NCBI RefSeq assembly: GCF_002116635.1
Contig: NZ_LQPW01000049.1
Span: forward strand, 29,972 to 93,971
From: Mycobacterium szulgai
GTDB taxonomy: Bacteria > Actinomycetota > Actinomycetes > Mycobacteriales > Mycobacteriaceae
Length of the DNA: 64,000 nt
Direction of reading: 5' to 3'
Part shown: piece by piece, positions 51,135 to 62,894 of the stretch
How positions within the stretch are numbered: position 1 is the first letter of the stretch
Layout: each line of letters opens with the position of its first letter
Program-made: the position numbers and the translations under genes
The notes under the pieces: model-generated
Told to the model about the DNA's origin: nothing
Seen by the model: only the letters and a program-made list of their open reading frames with translations
The model's database searches: none

Positions 51135-54100
51135 GCTGGGGTTCGGCCTCCTGAACCAGCGTGTCGGAGATGTGCTGAGCCAAGGCGCGCGCAGTGTTGT
51201 GGGTGGCAATCACCTTGGGAGACAGACGTATCCCGGTTTCGGTTTCGATGTGGGTGCGCATCTCGAGCATGCCCAGCGAATCCAGTCCGTACTCGACGAA
51301 TGGACGGTCGGCGTCGACGGTGCGGCGCAGGATCACGCTGGCCTGCTCGGCGATCATCCGGCGCAGCCGTGCGGGCCATTCCTCCTGCGGCAGCGTTTGT
51401 AACTCGGCGAGGAATTTGCTTGGGCCCTTTGCGCCTTGACCGGTCGACTCGAACAATTCCGCCCATGGGCTACGCCGGACCAGATCGGCCAGCCATGGCG
51501 CTCCGATGATCGGAACATAACCCGTGTATGCCCGGTTGTAGCGCAGCAGCGTTTCGAACGCGTACAAGCCCTCGTCCGGGTCGATCATGATCTCGCCGCC
51601 TTCGGCCCGGAACGTGGCGCGCCCGACCTCTCCCCACGCGCCCCACGCGATCGCGGTGGCCGGCAGACCCTGAGCGTGCCGCCAGTGGGCGAAGGCGTCC
51701 ACCCAGCTGTTGGCCGCGGCGTAGGCGCCCTGACCGGGCGAACCCAGCAGCGCGGCTCCCGAGGAGAACACGCAGAACCAGTCCAGCGGCTGTCCGCTCG
51801 TGGCGCGGTGTAAGTTCCAGGAGCCGAACACCTTTGGCGACCAGTCCCGATCGATCAGCTCGTCGGTGATGTTGGTCAGCGTCGCGTCCTCGACCACCGC
51901 CGCCGCGTGCAACACCCCGCGGATCGGAAGCCCGGTGGCGGTTGCCGCACTGACCAGGCGCTCGCCCGTCTCGGCTTCGGCGATGTTGCCGCACTCCACC
52001 ACGATGTCGGCCCCAGCCTTGCGGAGGCGCTCGATAGCCTGCCGAGCCCTGGGGTTGGGCTGCGAGCGGGCCGTGAGAACGATCCGGCCGCAACCCGCTC
52101 CCGCCATCTTCTCGGCGAAGAACAGGCCAAGACCGCCCAGGCCGCCGGTGATGATGTAGGCGCCGTCGGGACGGAAGCTCTGCACCTGCTCCGGGGGCAG
52201 CACCACACTGCTGCGTCCCGCGTGCGGGATGTCCAGGATGAGCTTTCCGGTGTGCTGGGCCGCGCTCATCACCCGAATCGCGGTGGCCGCCTCGGCAAGT
52301 GGGTAGTGCGTGCTCTCCGGCATCGGCAGCGACCCATCGGCCGTCATCCGATAGACGGTCTTCAACAATTCCTGGACCTCGCCGGGATGGCTGACCGACA
52401 GCAATCCCAGGTCTACGGCGTAGAACGTCAGGTTGCGGCGGAACGGCAACAGCCCCAGCTTGGTGTCGCCGTAGATGTCGCGCTTGCCGATCTCGACGAA
52501 CCGCCCGTTCAGCGCGAGCAGTTTCAGCCCAGCCAGTTGCGCCGCCCCCGTCACCGAGTTGAGCACGATGTCCACCCCGTACCCGCCGGTGTCGCTGCGG
52601 ATCTGGTCGGCGAATTCGGTGCTGCGCGAGTCGTAGACATGCTCAATTCCCATGTCGCGCAACACTTGCCGACGCTCGTCACTGCCGGCGGTGGCGAAGA
52701 TTTCGGCCCCCACCGAGCGGGCGATCGCGATGGCCGCCTGGCCCACGCCTCCGGTACCGGAGTGGATCAACACCTTGTCTCCGGCCCGCATCCGGGCCAG
52801 GGTGCACAGGCCGTACCAGGCCGTGGCATGCGCGGTCGTGACCGCCGCCGCCTGGCCGTCGGTCAAGCCCGGCGGCAGCTTGGTCGCCAGCCGCGCATCG
52901 CAGAGCACGAAGGTGCTCCAACAGCCGTTGGGTGACATGCCCCCGACGTGGTCGCCGACCTGGTGCTCGGTGACGTCCGGCCCGACGGCGGTCACCACGC
53001 CGGCGAAGTCGGTGCCGAACTCCGGCAGCCGGCCCTCGAAGGAGGGATACCGGCCGAAGGCGACCAGGACGTCGGCGAAGTTGATGCTGGATGCGCTGAC
53101 GGCGACCTCGATCTGCCCGGGGCCCGGCGGAACACGGTCGAACGCAACGAATTCCGTCGTCTGCAGGTCGCCGGGCGTGCGGATGTGCAACCGCATCCCG
53201 TCCCGCTCGTGGTCCAGGGTGACGGTCCGCCGCTCCTCATGGCTCAGCGGGCTGGGGCTCAAGCGCGCCACGTACCACTCGCCATTGCGCCAGGCCGTCT
53301 CGTCCTCTTCGGATTCACCGACAAGCTGCTGGGCCACCTGTTCGACCGGGGTGTGCTCGTCCACATCGACCTGGGTGGTACGCAGCAGCGGATGTTCACT
53401 GCCGATCACCCGCAGCAGGCCACGCAGCCCGGCCTGCTCCAGGTTGAGCTCGTCATCGGAAAGAACTTGCTGGGCTTGCCGGGTCACGACGAACAGGCGG
53501 GGCAACTCGCCCTCCAGCTCTGCCAGCTCCCGGGTGATCCGAACCAGATGCCGCACCTGCTCACGACCCCGCAGCAGACTGTCCTCGTCCGGTTGTCCCG
53601 CGGCGGGCCCACAGATGATCGCTACCCCGCTGACGGGGCGGCTGCGCAGTTGACTGATCAGCGCTTCGCGGCCAGCCGCCGGGTCGGCCGGACTCGGCCA
53701 ATGCAGGCTTGCGCATTCGGTGCCCTCGGCGCCATGTGATTTCAGCGCATCGGCCAACGTCGCCGCCAACATATCCTCGGCGTCGGAGGCGTTGATCAGC
53801 AGCCAAGAGCCGACACCGGAATCTGCACCGGCGACCTCGGGCAGCGCACGCTGGCGCCAATCGAGAGTCAGCAACCGCTCGCTGAGCACCCGATTGCGCT
53901 CGCCGCTTTCCGACGTTCCCGTCCCCATGCGCAGCCCCCGCACGGTGAGCAGCACTGTTCCGTGCTCGTCCAGCACGTCGAGGTCGGCTTCGCCGCCGTT
54001 CGCGTCAGCCTTGGTCACTGTCGTGTAGCAGTAGCGGGCGTTGCGGGTAGGTCCGTAGGCGCGCAGGCCGCGCACACCCAACGGCAACAGCAGACCGCCA

Positions 54101-57100
54101 CCACCGCTGGCACCGAAGCCGGCGGCGACGGACTGGAAGCAGGCATCCAGCAACGCCGGATGTACCCCGTAGGCGGACTGCTGGAAGCGAATCGAGGCGG
54201 GCAGCCCGACCTCGGCGAGCACGGTGCCCGCTTTGTTCTCCGCGGTGCGCGCCGTGGTCAGACCGCTGAAGGCGGCACCAAGCTGGATGCCGCGCTCGAC
54301 GAGCCCCTCCCGCAATTCCGTCCCGTTGACCGAATCCGGGTGCGCGGCCAGCAGGGCGGTGATGTCGTATGCAGCAGGCGTGGAATCGTCGGCCGTCTCA
54401 TGCAGGACCGCGGTGGCGTGCCGGGTGTCCTCACCGTCCTGATGGGTCTTCACCACGAAGTTGAAAACGCCCGAGGCATCCGCGGCGGCGACGGCATCGA
54501 TCGGGGTCTGTTCGTCGAGCAACAGCATCTGCTCGAACGCGATGTCGCGAACCTCGGCCGTCTCGCCGAAAACCTCTTGCGCCGCGGCCAAAGCCATTTC
54601 GCAGTAAGCGGCACCGGGTAGGGCGGCCACGTTGTGCACCTGGTGATCGCCGAGCCAGGCCAGCGTCGCGGTACCGATGTCGGTCTGCCAAACGTGGCGC
54701 TGCGGCTCCTCATTCAGCCGCACATGTGCGCCCAGCAGCGGATGCACGGAGATCGTGCTGGCACCTTGGGCCTTCTGGGCCTGCCCTTCGTCGTCGATGA
54801 ACAGGTGCTGGTGGGTCCACGCCGGCAGCGGCGCATCCACCAGCCGTCCGGCGGGGAACAACACTGAAAAGTCCACCGCCGCACCTGCGCTGTGCACATC
54901 CGTCAGCAGCCCGCGCAGCCCGTGCGGTAACGCCTGCTCACGCCGCATGCCGGCCAGCGTGGCCACCGACATGTCCAGGCTGCGGGCGTTCTGATCCACG
55001 GCGTGGGTAAGCAGCGGGTGCGGTGACAGCTCGGCGAACACCCGGTAGCCGTCCTCCAGCGCGGCCTGCACAGCGGCGGCGAACTGCACGGTGTTGCGTA
55101 GGTTGTCCACCCAGTAGCTGCCATCACACACGGGCTGCTCGCGGGGATCGAACAGCGTTGCCGAGTAGTACGGAACCTTGGGCGCCGTCGGCGTGAGATC
55201 GGCCAATGCCGCGGCCAGGTCGTCGAGGATCGGGTCGACTTGCGACGAGTGTGACGCCACGTCGACGGCCACCTCGCGGGCCATCACATCCCGCTGCTCC
55301 CAGCGCGCCACGAGATCACGAATCGTTTCAGTGGCGCCACCGATCACCGTGGACTGCGGCGAGGCCACTACCGAAACCCCGACATCGTGGATGCCGCGGG
55401 CCATCAGCTCCGAATTCACTTGCTTGGCAGGCAGTTCCACCGAGGCCATGGCGCCGGCACCGGCGATGCGGCACATCAGCTTGGACCGGCGGCAGATGAC
55501 GCGAGCCCCGTCTTCGAGCGACAACGCCCCGGCGACCACCGCGGCCGCCGATTCGCCCAGGGAGTGCCCGATGACCGCGCCGGGGCGCACCCCGTAGGTC
55601 TGCTCCATCGCGGCGGCCAGCGCGACCTGCATGGCGAAAATGGTGGGCTGTACCTTGTCGATACCGGTCACCGTCTCCGCCGCGGTCATCGCCTCGGTCA
55701 CCGAGAATCCTGACTCCGCAGCGATCACCGGCTCCAGCGCGGCGATCGTCGCGGCGAATACCGGTTCGCTGGACAGCAGGTCAGCGCCCATCGCGGCCCA
55801 CTGCGAGCCTTGCCCGGAGAACACCCACACCGGTCCCCGCTGGCCCTGACCGACGGCTGCCTCATACAAGGCATCGCCGTCAGCCATTGCCCGCAATCCC
55901 TCGGCCAGCTCCTTGAGGTCGGCGGCCACCACCGCGGTGCGGACCGACCGGTGCGCACGCCGGCGCGCCAGCGTGTAAGCCAGATCCGAAGGTGCCACGG
56001 AATCCGCGTTGCCCTCAACCCAGTCGGCGAGGCGCCGTGCGGTTTGCCGCAGCCCGTCGGCTGAGCTGGATGACAACGCGAACAGCAGCGGATCGGCCAC
56101 CGGAGCGGCCTCGGTGCCAGCCTGCTCCGGCGCCTGTGCTGGTGCCTGTTCGAGGATTGCGTGCACATTCGTTCCCGACAACCCGAACGAGGACACCGCG
56201 ACCCGCCTGGGGATCTCATCGACCGTCTCCGGCCACGGCGTAACCGCCTGCGGCACAAACAATCCCGTCTCGATCTCGGCAAGTTCATCGGGCAGCCGGG
56301 TGAAGTGCAGCAGCGGCGGCAACGCCGCGTGCTGAAGCGACAGAATCGCCTTGATCAGCGCCACTGCCCCCGCGGCGGACTCGCTGTGGCCCATGTTGCT
56401 CTTGATCGATCCGAGCGCGCAACGATTGGCAGTGGTGCCGTCGGAGGTGCCGTAGACCTGCGCAAGGCTGCGGTACTCGATCGGGTCGCCCACCGGGGTT
56501 CCGGTGCCGTGGGTTTCCACCGCACCAACGGTTTCGGGCTCCACACCCGCCGCGGCAAGTGCCGCCCGGTAGACAGCCACCTGCGCCTCTTCAGACGGCA
56601 TCATGAGCGTCTCGGTGCGACCATCCTGGTTGGTGGCCGTGCCGCGCAGTACGGCAAGGATCCGGTTGCCGTCGGCCAGGGCATCGGGCAGTCGTTTGAG
56701 CAACAAGACGCCACAACCCTCGGATCGCACAAACCCGTCCGCCGCAACATCGAATGCATGGCAGCGACCGGTTGCCGAAAGCATGGCCTGTGCCGAGAGC
56801 GCCACACTTCCGTCCGGTTCCAAAAGCACCGCGCAGCCACCCGCCAGAGCGAGGTCGCTTTCACCTTCGTGCAAGCTGCGGCAGGCCAGGTGCACCGCCA
56901 TCAGACCCGACGAGCAAGCGGTGTCGAGCGTCATTGCCGGGCCGTGCAGGCCAAGCGTGTGCGCGATCCGTCCGGAGGCCACGCTGTTGGTGAGGCCGGT
57001 AACCACATAGGGGCTGGCCAACCCGCCCGAGCCGGTGGTGCGTACCAGGTAGTCCTCGTGGGCCAACCCAGTGAATACCGCTGTCGAAGAGCCGGCCAGC

Positions 57101-57444
57101 GACGCCGGATCCAGACCGGCGTGCTCGATCGCCTCCCACGCGGTCTCCAGCAGCAATCGGTGCTGGGGATCGATCGAGGTCGCCTCCCGCTCGCTGATTC
57201 CGAAGAACTCGGCATCGAAGCCGGCGACGTCGTCGAGGAAACCCCCCCAGCGCGACACCGTGCGGCCGGGCACTCCCGGCTCGGGGTCGTAGTAGTCGTC
57301 GGCGTCCCACCGGTCGGCCGGGATCTCGGTGACCAGGTCGTCCCCGCGCAGCAGTGCCTCCCACAGCATGTCGGGCGAGTCGATACCCCCAGGAAGCCGG
57401 CATCCCATCCCGATGACCGCAATGGGAGTCACACGTGTTTCCAT
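51124..57444 (-). CDS. mas: Mycocerosic acid synthase Mas (iterative type I PKS)
   Basis: A 2106-residue iterative synthase that elongates fatty acyl primers with methylmalonyl-CoA to make multimethyl-branched mycocerosic acids. Domains: KS (Cys177 in DTACSSG), AT (Ser628 in GHSLGES, VASHSS), DH ([12 protein letters not shown]), ER with an intact N-terminal subdomain and GTGGVGQ NADPH motif, KR ([13 protein letters not shown]) and ACP (Ser2056 in YGLDSLG). All active sites are present and the length is close to the M. tuberculosis 2111. ATG 57444 starts [10 protein letters not shown]. It is divergent from fadD28 across a 316-bp gap and convergent with papA5, with an 11-bp overlap. Confidence 0.97.
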   Translation of the reverse strand: METRVTPIAVIGMGCRLPGGIDSPDMLWEALLRGDDLVTEIPADRWDADDYYDPEPGVPGRTVSRWGGFLDDVAGFDAEFFGISEREATSIDPQHRLLLETAWEAIEHAGLDPASLAGSSTAVFTGLAHEDYLVRTTGSGGLASPYVVTGLTNSVASGRIAHTLGLHGPAMTLDTACSSGLMAVHLACRSLHEGESDLALAGGCAVLLEPDGSVALSAQAMLSATGRCHAFDVAADGFVRSEGCGVLLLKRLPDALADGNRILAVLRGTATNQDGRTETLMMPSEEAQVAVYRAALAAAGVEPETVGAVETHGTGTPVGDPIEYRSLAQVYGTSDGTTANRCALGSIKSNMGHSESAAGAVALIKAILSLQHAALPPLLHFTRLPDELAEIETGLFVPQAVTPWPETVDEIPRRVAVSSFGLSGTNVHAILEQAPAQAPEQAGTEAAPVADPLLFALSSSSADGLRQTARRLADWVEGNADSVAPSDLAYTLARRRAHRSVRTAVVAADLKELAEGLRAMADGDALYEAAVGQGQRGPVWVFSGQGSQWAAMGADLLSSEPVFAATIAALEPVIAAESGFSVTEAMTAAETVTGIDKVQPTIFAMQVALAAAMEQTYGVRPGAVIGHSLGESAAAVVAGALSLEDGARVICRRSKLMCRIAGAGAMASVELPAKQVNSELMARGIHDVGVSVVASPQSTVIGGATETIRDLVARWEQRDVMAREVAVDVASHSSQVDPILDDLAAALADLTPTAPKVPYYSATLFDPREQPVCDGSYWVDNLRNTVQFAAAVQAALEDGYRVFAELSPHPLLTHAVDQNARSLDMSVATLAGMRREQALPHGLRGLLTDVHSAGAAVDFSVLFPAGRLVDAPLPAWTHQHLFIDDEGQAQKAQGASTISVHPLLGAHVRLNEEPQRHVWQTDIGTATLAWLGDHQVHNVAALPGAAYCEMALAAAQEVFGETAEVRDIAFEQMLLLDEQTPIDAVAAADASGVFNFVVKTHQDGEDTRHATAVLHETADDSTPAAYDITALLAAHPDSVNGTELREGLVERGIQLGAAFSGLTTARTAENKAGTVLAEVGLPASIRFQQSAYGVHPALLDACFQSVAAGFGASGGGGLLLPLGVRGLRAYGPTRNARYCYTTVTKADANGGEADLDVLDEHGTVLLTVRGLRMGTGTSESGERNRVLSERLLTLDWRQRALPEVAGADSGVGSWLLINASDAEDMLAATLADALKSHGAEGTECASLHWPSPADPAAGREALISQLRSRPVSGVAIICGPAAGQPDEDSLLRGREQVRHLVRITRELAELEGELPRLFVVTRQAQQVLSDDELNLEQAGLRGLLRVIGSEHPLLRTTQVDVDEHTPVEQVAQQLVGESEEDETAWRNGEWYVARLSPSPLSHEERRTVTLDHERDGMRLHIRTPGDLQTTEFVAFDRVPPGPGQIEVAVSASSINFADVLVAFGRYPSFEGRLPEFGTDFAGVVTAVGPDVTEHQVGDHVGGMSPNGCWSTFVLCDARLATKLPPGLTDGQAAAVTTAHATAWYGLCTLARMRAGDKVLIHSGTGGVGQAAIAIARSVGAEIFATAGSDERRQVLRDMGIEHVYDSRSTEFADQIRSDTGGYGVDIVLNSVTGAAQLAGLKLLALNGRFVEIGKRDIYGDTKLGLLPFRRNLTFYAVDLGLLSVSHPGEVQELLKTVYRMTADGSLPMPESTHYPLAEAATAIRVMSAAQHTGKLILDIPHAGRSSVVLPPEQVQSFRPDGAYIITGGLGGLGLFFAEKMAGAGCGRIVLTARSQPNPRARQAIERLRKAGADIVVECGNIAEAETGERLVSAATATGLPIRGVLHAAAVVEDATLTNITDELIDRDWSPKVFGSWNLHRATSGQPLDWFCVFSSGAALLGSPGQGAYAAANSWVDAFAHWRHAQGLPATAIAWGAWGEVGRATFRAEGGEIMIDPDEGLYAFETLLRYNRAYTGYVPIIGAPWLADLVRRSPWAELFESTGQGAKGPSKFLAELQTLPQEEWPARLRRMIAEQASVILRRTVDADRPFVEYGLDSLGMLEMRTHIETETGIRLSPKVIATHNTARALAQHISDTLVQEAEPQLTP

Positions 57445-57593
57445 CGCTCTACAACCTCGTCTCAGATCTAGCGGCTTTAACCGACCACATCACCGAATTT
57501 TGATACGGGTAACGCCAATGGCGCGGCGCCGCTCTGACAACCCCTCATCCGGGCTGGCCCGGATCTGCAAGACCGATGCTCGGTCCCGGAGAT

Positions 57594-57609
57594 CCAAGCT
57601 TAGACGCCG
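57594..57609 (-). promoter_or_regulatory. 16-bp element shared with the lppX promoter region (mas copy)
   Basis: CCAAGCTTAGACGCCG (plus strand) is repeated exactly at 62788-62803. In both places the downstream minus-strand gene is a PDIM gene (mas, lppX). On the minus strand it contains TAAGCT, a plausible -10 hexamer. It lies about 150 bp upstream of the mas start. Confidence 0.45.
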
Positions 57610-57688
57610 CGCTGGGCTGCCGAGGACAAAGATACGAATTCCCAGCTTCTGGCCAGGTACAGCCGCCGATCCGCGCCGAGCTGGTACA

Positions 57689-57721
57689 GAATCGCAGGTC
57701 AGGGGCCCGTCGCTGCGATTC
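57689..57721. promoter_or_regulatory. Dyad with 9-bp arms upstream of fadD28
   Basis: GAATCGCAG (57689-57697) is perfectly inverted as CTGCGATTC (57713-57721) around a 15-bp centre. It ends 39 bp before the fadD28 ATG. It could be an operator serving the mas/fadD28 divergent promoters or a leader stem in fadD28 mRNA. No named regulator fits. Confidence 0.5.
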
Positions 57722-57760
57722 CGTTTCGGCCCGCATAACGACGCCGGTAACGTCGTGCCC

Positions 57761-59509
57761 ATGAATGTGCGTTCCCTTCCCGCCGTGCTGCGCGACTGGG
57801 CCCGTCTGCAGCCCAATGACACGGCATTCACCTACCTCGATTACGAGCAGGATTGGGACGGCGTTGCACAGAGCTTGACGTGGGCGCAGCTGTACCGGCG
57901 CACTCGCAACCTGGCGCAGGAACTCAGTAAGAGCGGTTCTGCCGGTGATCGAGTGGTGATTCTGGCCCCCCAGGGACTCGACTACATCGTCGCTTTCTTC
58001 GGTGCATTGGAGGCCGGACTCATCGCGGTTCCGCTTTCGGTGCCACAGGGTGGTGCCAGCGACGAACGGGTGGATTCGGTGCTACGCGACGCGTCACCGG
58101 TCGCGGTGCTCACCACCTCATCGGTGATCGACGATGTCGCGCAGCACGTTACGACGCAGTCGCTCGATTCCGTCCCAGCCGTCATTGCGGTGGATGCGCT
58201 GGATCTGGACGCCCGCAACGGATCTGGTAGCGGAACCGACAATCATCCGCCGATTGCCTACCTGCAGTACACGTCCGGATCCACCCGCACGCCGGCCGGC
58301 GTCATCATGTCCCATCAGAACCTTCGGTCCAATCTCGAACAACTGATGGCCGGCTACTTCGCCCACTCCGACGGGATCGCCCCGCCGGATCTGACGCTGG
58401 TCTCGTGGCTGCCGTTTTACCACGACATGGGTTTGGTGCTGGGCGTATGTGCGCCGATTCTGTTGGGCGTTCCGGCGGTCCTCACCAGCCCGGTGTCGTT
58501 CCTGCAGCGACCCGCCCGGTGGATGCACATGCTGGCGGGCAGTCCCCAGCCGTTTTCAGCGGCGCCGAACTTCGCCTTCGAGGTAGCGGCGAAGAAGGTA
58601 TCCGATGCCGACATGGCCGGCCATGATCTCGGCCATGTGCACACCATCCTCAGTGGTAGTGAGCGGGTGCAGCCCGCGACGCTCACGCGCTTCGCGGACC
58701 GCTTCGCCCGATTCAACTTGTCCGACAACGTGATCCGGCCCTCCTATGGACTCGCCGAAGCAACGGTGTACGTGGCGACGAGCAGGCCGGGCCAACCACC
58801 CAAACTGCTGGACTTCGAGGCCGAGAAATTAGCCGACGGCAAAGCGGTGCGGGCCGAAAACGGCAGCGGCACACCGTTGGTCAGCTACCTGGTGCCGAAA
58901 TCGCCGATCGTGCGCATCGTCGATCCCGACACCTGCGTCGAACGTGAAGAGGGACAGGCCGGCGAGATCTGGGTGCACGGCGAGAACGTAGCGCAAGGCT
59001 ATTGGCAGCGAGCCGAAGAAAGCGAACGCACCTTCGGCGCCGAGATCCTCAACCCCTCGGCCGGGACACCCGCTGGACCGTGGCTACGCACCGGCGACTC
59101 GGGCTTTGTCGCCGACGGCGAATTGTTCATCATCGGCCGGATCAAGGATCTGCTGATCGTGTACGGCCGCAACCACTCTCCGGACGACATCGAGGCGACG
59201 ATCCAGGAGATCACCCGGGGCCGCTGCGCGGCGATCGCGGTTCCGGGCGACCGCAGCACCGAAAAGCTGGTCGCCATAATCGAATTCAGGAAGCGCGACT
59301 CCGACTCCGACGCCGGGATCTTTGCCGACCGGATGGGCGCCATCAAGCGCGAGGTCACCTCCGCGCTGTCGACGTCGCACGGCCTGAGCGCTGCGGACCT
59401 GGTTCTGGTACCGCCCGGTTCGATCCCCATCACCACCAGCGGCAAGGTCAGGCGGGGGGCCTGTGTCGAGCAGTACCGCCAGGATCAGTTCGCCCGCTTG
59501 GACGTTTAG
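57761..59509 (+). CDS. fadD28: Fatty acyl-AMP ligase FadD28
   Basis: A 582-residue FAAL enzyme that activates fatty acids for transfer to Mas. ATP-binding [11 protein letters not shown] starts at residue 170, followed by [10 protein letters not shown] and [10 protein letters not shown], with catalytic Lys562 in [11 protein letters not shown] 57761 gives [10 protein letters not shown], in line with the M. tuberculosis N-terminus and length (580). The long upstream in-frame extension crosses the promoter region and is rejected. The ribosome-binding site is weak. mmpL7 follows after 7 bp, so the ligase and exporter are co-transcribed. Confidence 0.95.
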   Translation: MNVRSLPAVLRDWARLQPNDTAFTYLDYEQDWDGVAQSLTWAQLYRRTRNLAQELSKSGSAGDRVVILAPQGLDYIVAFFGALEAGLIAVPLSVPQGGASDERVDSVLRDASPVAVLTTSSVIDDVAQHVTTQSLDSVPAVIAVDALDLDARNGSGSGTDNHPPIAYLQYTSGSTRTPAGVIMSHQNLRSNLEQLMAGYFAHSDGIAPPDLTLVSWLPFYHDMGLVLGVCAPILLGVPAVLTSPVSFLQRPARWMHMLAGSPQPFSAAPNFAFEVAAKKVSDADMAGHDLGHVHTILSGSERVQPATLTRFADRFARFNLSDNVIRPSYGLAEATVYVATSRPGQPPKLLDFEAEKLADGKAVRAENGSGTPLVSYLVPKSPIVRIVDPDTCVEREEGQAGEIWVHGENVAQGYWQRAEESERTFGAEILNPSAGTPAGPWLRTGDSGFVADGELFIIGRIKDLLIVYGRNHSPDDIEATIQEITRGRCAAIAVPGDRSTEKLVAIIEFRKRDSDSDAGIFADRMGAIKREVTSALSTSHGLSAADLVLVPPGSIPITTSGKVRRGACVEQYRQDQFARLDV

Positions 59510-59516
59510 CAGCACC

Positions 59517-62102
59517 GTGCGTACTGACGAAGCCGAACCCCGATCGCGGCTCGCCAAACTCGTCGTCATCGCCGCCTGGATCGCGGTGGCAGTGATCGCG
59601 AACGTGGTTCTGGCTCTCACGCACGCGACCCCCGGCGATGCCGGCTCGACGCTGCTGCCCCGGGACGCTACGAGCAGCGCCGCCAAGCGGATCGGCCAAG
59701 CGTTCCCGGGCACCGGCACCAACGCCATCGCTTACCTGGTGATCGAGGGCCGCGACATGCTGGGCCCGGCGGACCAGCAGTATTACGACACCGCCGTCAG
59801 CGCTCTGCGCGCCGACACCGCCCATGTGGGATCGGTCCTGGACTGGTGGTCGGATCCGCTGACCGCCCCGCTGGGAACCGGTCGCGACGGCCGGTCGGGT
59901 ATTGCGATGGTGTGGCTGAAGGGCGAGGCGGGCAGCGCCCAAGCGCGGCAATCGCTGGCAGCCGCCCGCTCGGTGGTGCACAAGCTTGCCCCGAGCGCGG
60001 GACTGCGCGCCCGCATCGCGGTTCCGGCGGCCACCGACGATATGCCGCTGCACATGACCGCGTGGCAGGGCGCGGCGATCGTGGCCGCGGCGGTGCTGAT
60101 CGCCGTCTTGGTGTTATTGCGGGCTCGGCTGTCCAAGCCCTCGGTGGGGTCGGTGCTGCTGAGCGCCGCACTGTCAGCGGCGGTGGCGTGGTCGCTGGCC
60201 ACCATGCTGCGCGGGGTTTCGGTGTTTGCGCTGACCCTGGGCGCTGTCCTGGCCGTCGCCGTCCTCACCGCAGCCGCCATACTCGTTGCCCGCCGCGAAC
60301 CCGACGCCGAGGAGCCCGCGCGCCGATATCGCGACATGTTGCCGGCGTTGGCCCTGCCCGGGGTGTGCGTCGCGCTGCTCACCGCCCCGCTGCTGCTTGC
60401 CCGAACTCCGGCGCTGCACAGTGTGGGTATTTCCGCGCTGAGTGCAGTTGTGGCACTTGCGGCTTCGTTGACACTGCTGCCCGCCCTGATCGGGTCGGCA
60501 TTGCCGGCAGCGCCGCCACGCGCCGCCGGCCGCACCTGGACCCCGCCGGTCTCGATACCCCACCCGGGGGTAGCCGTCGCCGTGGTGTTGGTCATCTGCG
60601 CGCTGCCCATCATCGGGATGCGCTGGGACGCACCGCAAAGCCAGGCCACGACAATCAGCGCCCAATTCGTCCCAGGGCGATCGCTACCCGACGTGGTGGT
60701 GATCAAATCCGACCACGACCTGCGCGACCCGGCGGGCCTGATCGCCATCGACGCGGTCAGCCGGCGGCTGATGGGGATCCCCGGTGTCCGCAAGGTGGAG
60801 TCGGCGGCGTGGCCCGCCGGGATCCCCTGGACCGAGGCCTCGCTGACGGCGGCGGCCGGCCGGCTCGGCGATCAACTCGACCGGCAGGCCGTGACGTTCG
60901 TGCCTCAGGTCAATGCCATCAAATCTCTGGCGTCCGCGCTCGATCAGGTGACCGGCGCGGTCAACGAGCTGCAAAACAGCGTGACGGCCGGTCTGGCCGG
61001 GGTGGGCGAGATACAGCAGGTCGTCAACCGCGTGGTGGCCGGCACCCGCAACATCAAGGACACCACCGTGCAGGTGTCGGGATACCTGGACCCGGTACGC
61101 GACTGGGCGGGTGGAGTCCAGAATTGCCCGGCCGACGCACTGTGCTCGGCGGCGCGCAAGGTCATCGACCCCTTGGATAAGGTAATCGCCGACGTCGTGG
61201 TGCTCTCCGACGGCGCGGATCGCATCGCCGCGTTGTCGACCAAAACGGTCGGCGCATTCGCGTCCACCCCACGCGCGGTGGCCGAAATGCAGTCGGCGTT
61301 GGGGCAGCTGCGCTCGTTCGTGCCGACGCTGGAACGGACCGTCGAGGAGACCATCCCGCAAGTCGTGCAGCTGTCGGCCTTCCTGAAGAGCCTGAGCAAC
61401 GATTTCGCCGACACCGGCGAGGGCGGCTTCTACCTGTCCAGAAAGGCACTGGCCGATCCGTCCTACCAGAACGTGCGAAAGACCATGTTCTCCTCGGACG
61501 GAACGGCGACCCGGCTGTTCGTATTCTCGGCCGCGGATAGACCGGCGCAGGCACAGCAGCTGGCGAACGTCACGGACAACGCGACGAAGTACGGCAGCCT
61601 CGTCGATAGCCAGATCACGCTGAGCGGAGCCGCGCAGGTAGCCGCGAGCGTCCGCGCCGCGGTCACCCACGACGCGGTGCTGTTGGCGGCCACACTGCTC
61701 GGACTCCTGGCGCTGATCAGCATGTGGCGCGGCGCCGTGACCGGTGTAGTGACAGGCCTTGGCCTAGCGGTGTCTTACCTTGCGGCCCTGGGGATTTCGG
61801 TTGCACTATGGCAGCACCTACTGGGTGATGCCCTGCACGCATCGGTGGCGCCGGTGTCGTTCGCCATCCTCGCGGCGTGCGGCGTACCGCATCTGCTGGC
61901 TCGAGGTGGGCTTGTGCCACTGACGGCGCTCGGCGCCGTCTTCGGTGGCGGACTGGTGCTGGCGTCCGGCACGTCGTTCAGCGCGCTCGGTCAGGTCGGC
62001 GGCGTTGTCGTGCTCGGGCTGTTAGCGCTGACCCTGGCCAGGCGCTGGTTGGTGCCCGCCGTTAGTCGACGTTTACCGGCTCGTTCCACTTCGACAGCGT
62101 GA
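59517..62102 (+). CDS. mmpL7: RND family PDIM exporter MmpL7
   Basis: An 861-residue RND-type inner-membrane protein that exports PDIM and interacts with PpsE in M. tuberculosis. It has one N-terminal membrane helix (about 12-33), a first periplasmic domain, a five-helix bundle (about 180-380), a large second periplasmic domain (about 400-715, with a Cys pair in NCPADALC) and a second helix bundle at the C-terminus. I start at GTG 59517, 7 bp after the fadD28 stop. An upstream GTG at 59463 lies inside fadD28. It is shorter than M. tuberculosis MmpL7 (920), mainly in C-terminal loops and the N-terminus. The 3' end overlaps lppX by 41 bp, tail to tail. Confidence 0.94.
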   Translation: MRTDEAEPRSRLAKLVVIAAWIAVAVIANVVLALTHATPGDAGSTLLPRDATSSAAKRIGQAFPGTGTNAIAYLVIEGRDMLGPADQQYYDTAVSALRADTAHVGSVLDWWSDPLTAPLGTGRDGRSGIAMVWLKGEAGSAQARQSLAAARSVVHKLAPSAGLRARIAVPAATDDMPLHMTAWQGAAIVAAAVLIAVLVLLRARLSKPSVGSVLLSAALSAAVAWSLATMLRGVSVFALTLGAVLAVAVLTAAAILVARREPDAEEPARRYRDMLPALALPGVCVALLTAPLLLARTPALHSVGISALSAVVALAASLTLLPALIGSALPAAPPRAAGRTWTPPVSIPHPGVAVAVVLVICALPIIGMRWDAPQSQATTISAQFVPGRSLPDVVVIKSDHDLRDPAGLIAIDAVSRRLMGIPGVRKVESAAWPAGIPWTEASLTAAAGRLGDQLDRQAVTFVPQVNAIKSLASALDQVTGAVNELQNSVTAGLAGVGEIQQVVNRVVAGTRNIKDTTVQVSGYLDPVRDWAGGVQNCPADALCSAARKVIDPLDKVIADVVVLSDGADRIAALSTKTVGAFASTPRAVAEMQSALGQLRSFVPTLERTVEETIPQVVQLSAFLKSLSNDFADTGEGGFYLSRKALADPSYQNVRKTMFSSDGTATRLFVFSAADRPAQAQQLANVTDNATKYGSLVDSQITLSGAAQVAASVRAAVTHDAVLLAATLLGLLALISMWRGAVTGVVTGLGLAVSYLAALGISVALWQHLLGDALHASVAPVSFAILAACGVPHLLARGGLVPLTALGAVFGGGLVLASGTSFSALGQVGGVVVLGLLALTLARRWLVPAVSRRLPARSTSTA

Positions 62103-62751
62103 CCTGGAGGGTCTTGCCGGAGCCGAGGTCGACGCGGGCCTGAACGAGGCGGTGCGAACCGTCCGAGGCGATCCACACCGTGGCCGGCGCCGAGTTCTTG
62201 GCGTCGGGAACCAGGATCTTCACCGTGTCCGGCGGGAGGGTTCCGCTGATTTTGGTGGTCGGAACGCCGTCGATCGTCTCCGAGCCCTGCGATTGCAGAT
62301 TGGTGACACCGGAAAGCATCTTCGCCACCCCGTTGATGGGGTCGAGCAGCCGCGAGGCCGATAGGTCGGTGACGGAGCCGAGATTGGTCCAGTCGTCGAA
62401 CAGCTTCACCGAGATGTTGTCGTCTTTGATCCGGAACGGGACGCCCGACTCGTCGTGGTAGGTGCACGCACCCTTTGCCGAAAGCGGGTTGGCCCGGACA
62501 TCGACGTCGGCGCTGGTGATACCCAGCATGCTGTCGATCTGTCCGGTCGTCCGGACCGCCAGGTGCGCGCTGTTCAGGGCCTTGGTGGCGTCCACGGACT
62601 GGCGCACGTCGGCCATAAGCGGCGAGTCGACCGTCGAGCTGGCAGGCGAACTCTGCGCCCCGGAATCGGGCTTGGACGAGGAGCAACCGGACAGCAGTAA
62701 GCCCAGGCAGGCCATTCCGATAACCGCAGCTGTAGTGACCCGTGTTGCCAT
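62062..62751 (-). CDS. lppX: PDIM-translocating lipoprotein LppX
   Basis: A 229-residue lipoprotein of the LppX/LprG family, whose U-shaped beta-sheet half-barrel has a large hydrophobic cavity thought to carry PDIM across the periplasm. The N-terminal signal peptide ends in the lipobox LLSGC with lipidated Cys23. The mature protein begins [11 protein letters not shown] 62751 (MATRVTT) gives a normal signal peptide, while upstream codons add a charged stretch before it. The 3' end overlaps mmpL7 by 41 bp. In M. tuberculosis other genes and an insertion sequence separate these two. Confidence 0.95.
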   Translation of the reverse strand: MATRVTTAAVIGMACLGLLLSGCSSSKPDSGAQSSPASSTVDSPLMADVRQSVDATKALNSAHLAVRTTGQIDSMLGITSADVDVRANPLSAKGACTYHDESGVPFRIKDDNISVKLFDDWTNLGSVTDLSASRLLDPINGVAKMLSGVTNLQSQGSETIDGVPTTKISGTLPPDTVKILVPDAKNSAPATVWIASDGSHRLVQARVDLGSGKTLQVTLSKWNEPVNVD

Positions 62752-62787
62752 AGATATTGAACCTCGCCTCAACCTTTGGGTGAATCG

Positions 62788-62803
62788 CCAAGCTTAGACG
62801 CCG
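62788..62803 (-). promoter_or_regulatory. 16-bp element shared with the mas promoter region (lppX copy)
   Basis: Identical to 57594-57609 and in the same orientation relative to its minus-strand gene. It lies 37 bp upstream of the lppX start, a suitable distance for a -10 region (TAAGCT on the minus strand). Confidence 0.45.
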
Positions 62804-62894
62804 GACTTGAGCGATTTCGCAAGGGCGGGAAACCGATCCCCTTACGATGAGTCGGCGCCGGTCGCGGTATGGACGAGCTGTCGGGAGGTTCCCC

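Larger units (their letters stand above)
57445..57760. other. 316-bp divergent promoter region between mas and fadD28
   Basis: Non-coding gap holding the promoters of mas (minus) and fadD28 (plus). No gene is supported: an in-frame upstream extension of fadD28 exists but has no family similarity. It contains a 16-bp element (57594-57609) identical to one upstream of lppX and a 9-bp-arm dyad at 57689-57721. Clear -35/-10 pairs are not evident. Confidence 0.6.

Noticed and set aside
51907..52935. Long plus-strand frames antisense to mas (and similarly to glnD, amt and smc).
   Set aside because: Typical third-position GC shadow frames, with composition rich in His, Gln, Arg and Gly and no recognisable domain.
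57329..57760. Long in-frame 5' extension of fadD28 starting inside mas.
   Set aside because: The extra 144 codons cross the divergent promoter region, have no family similarity and include basic low-complexity sequence. ATG 57761 matches known FadD28 N-termini.
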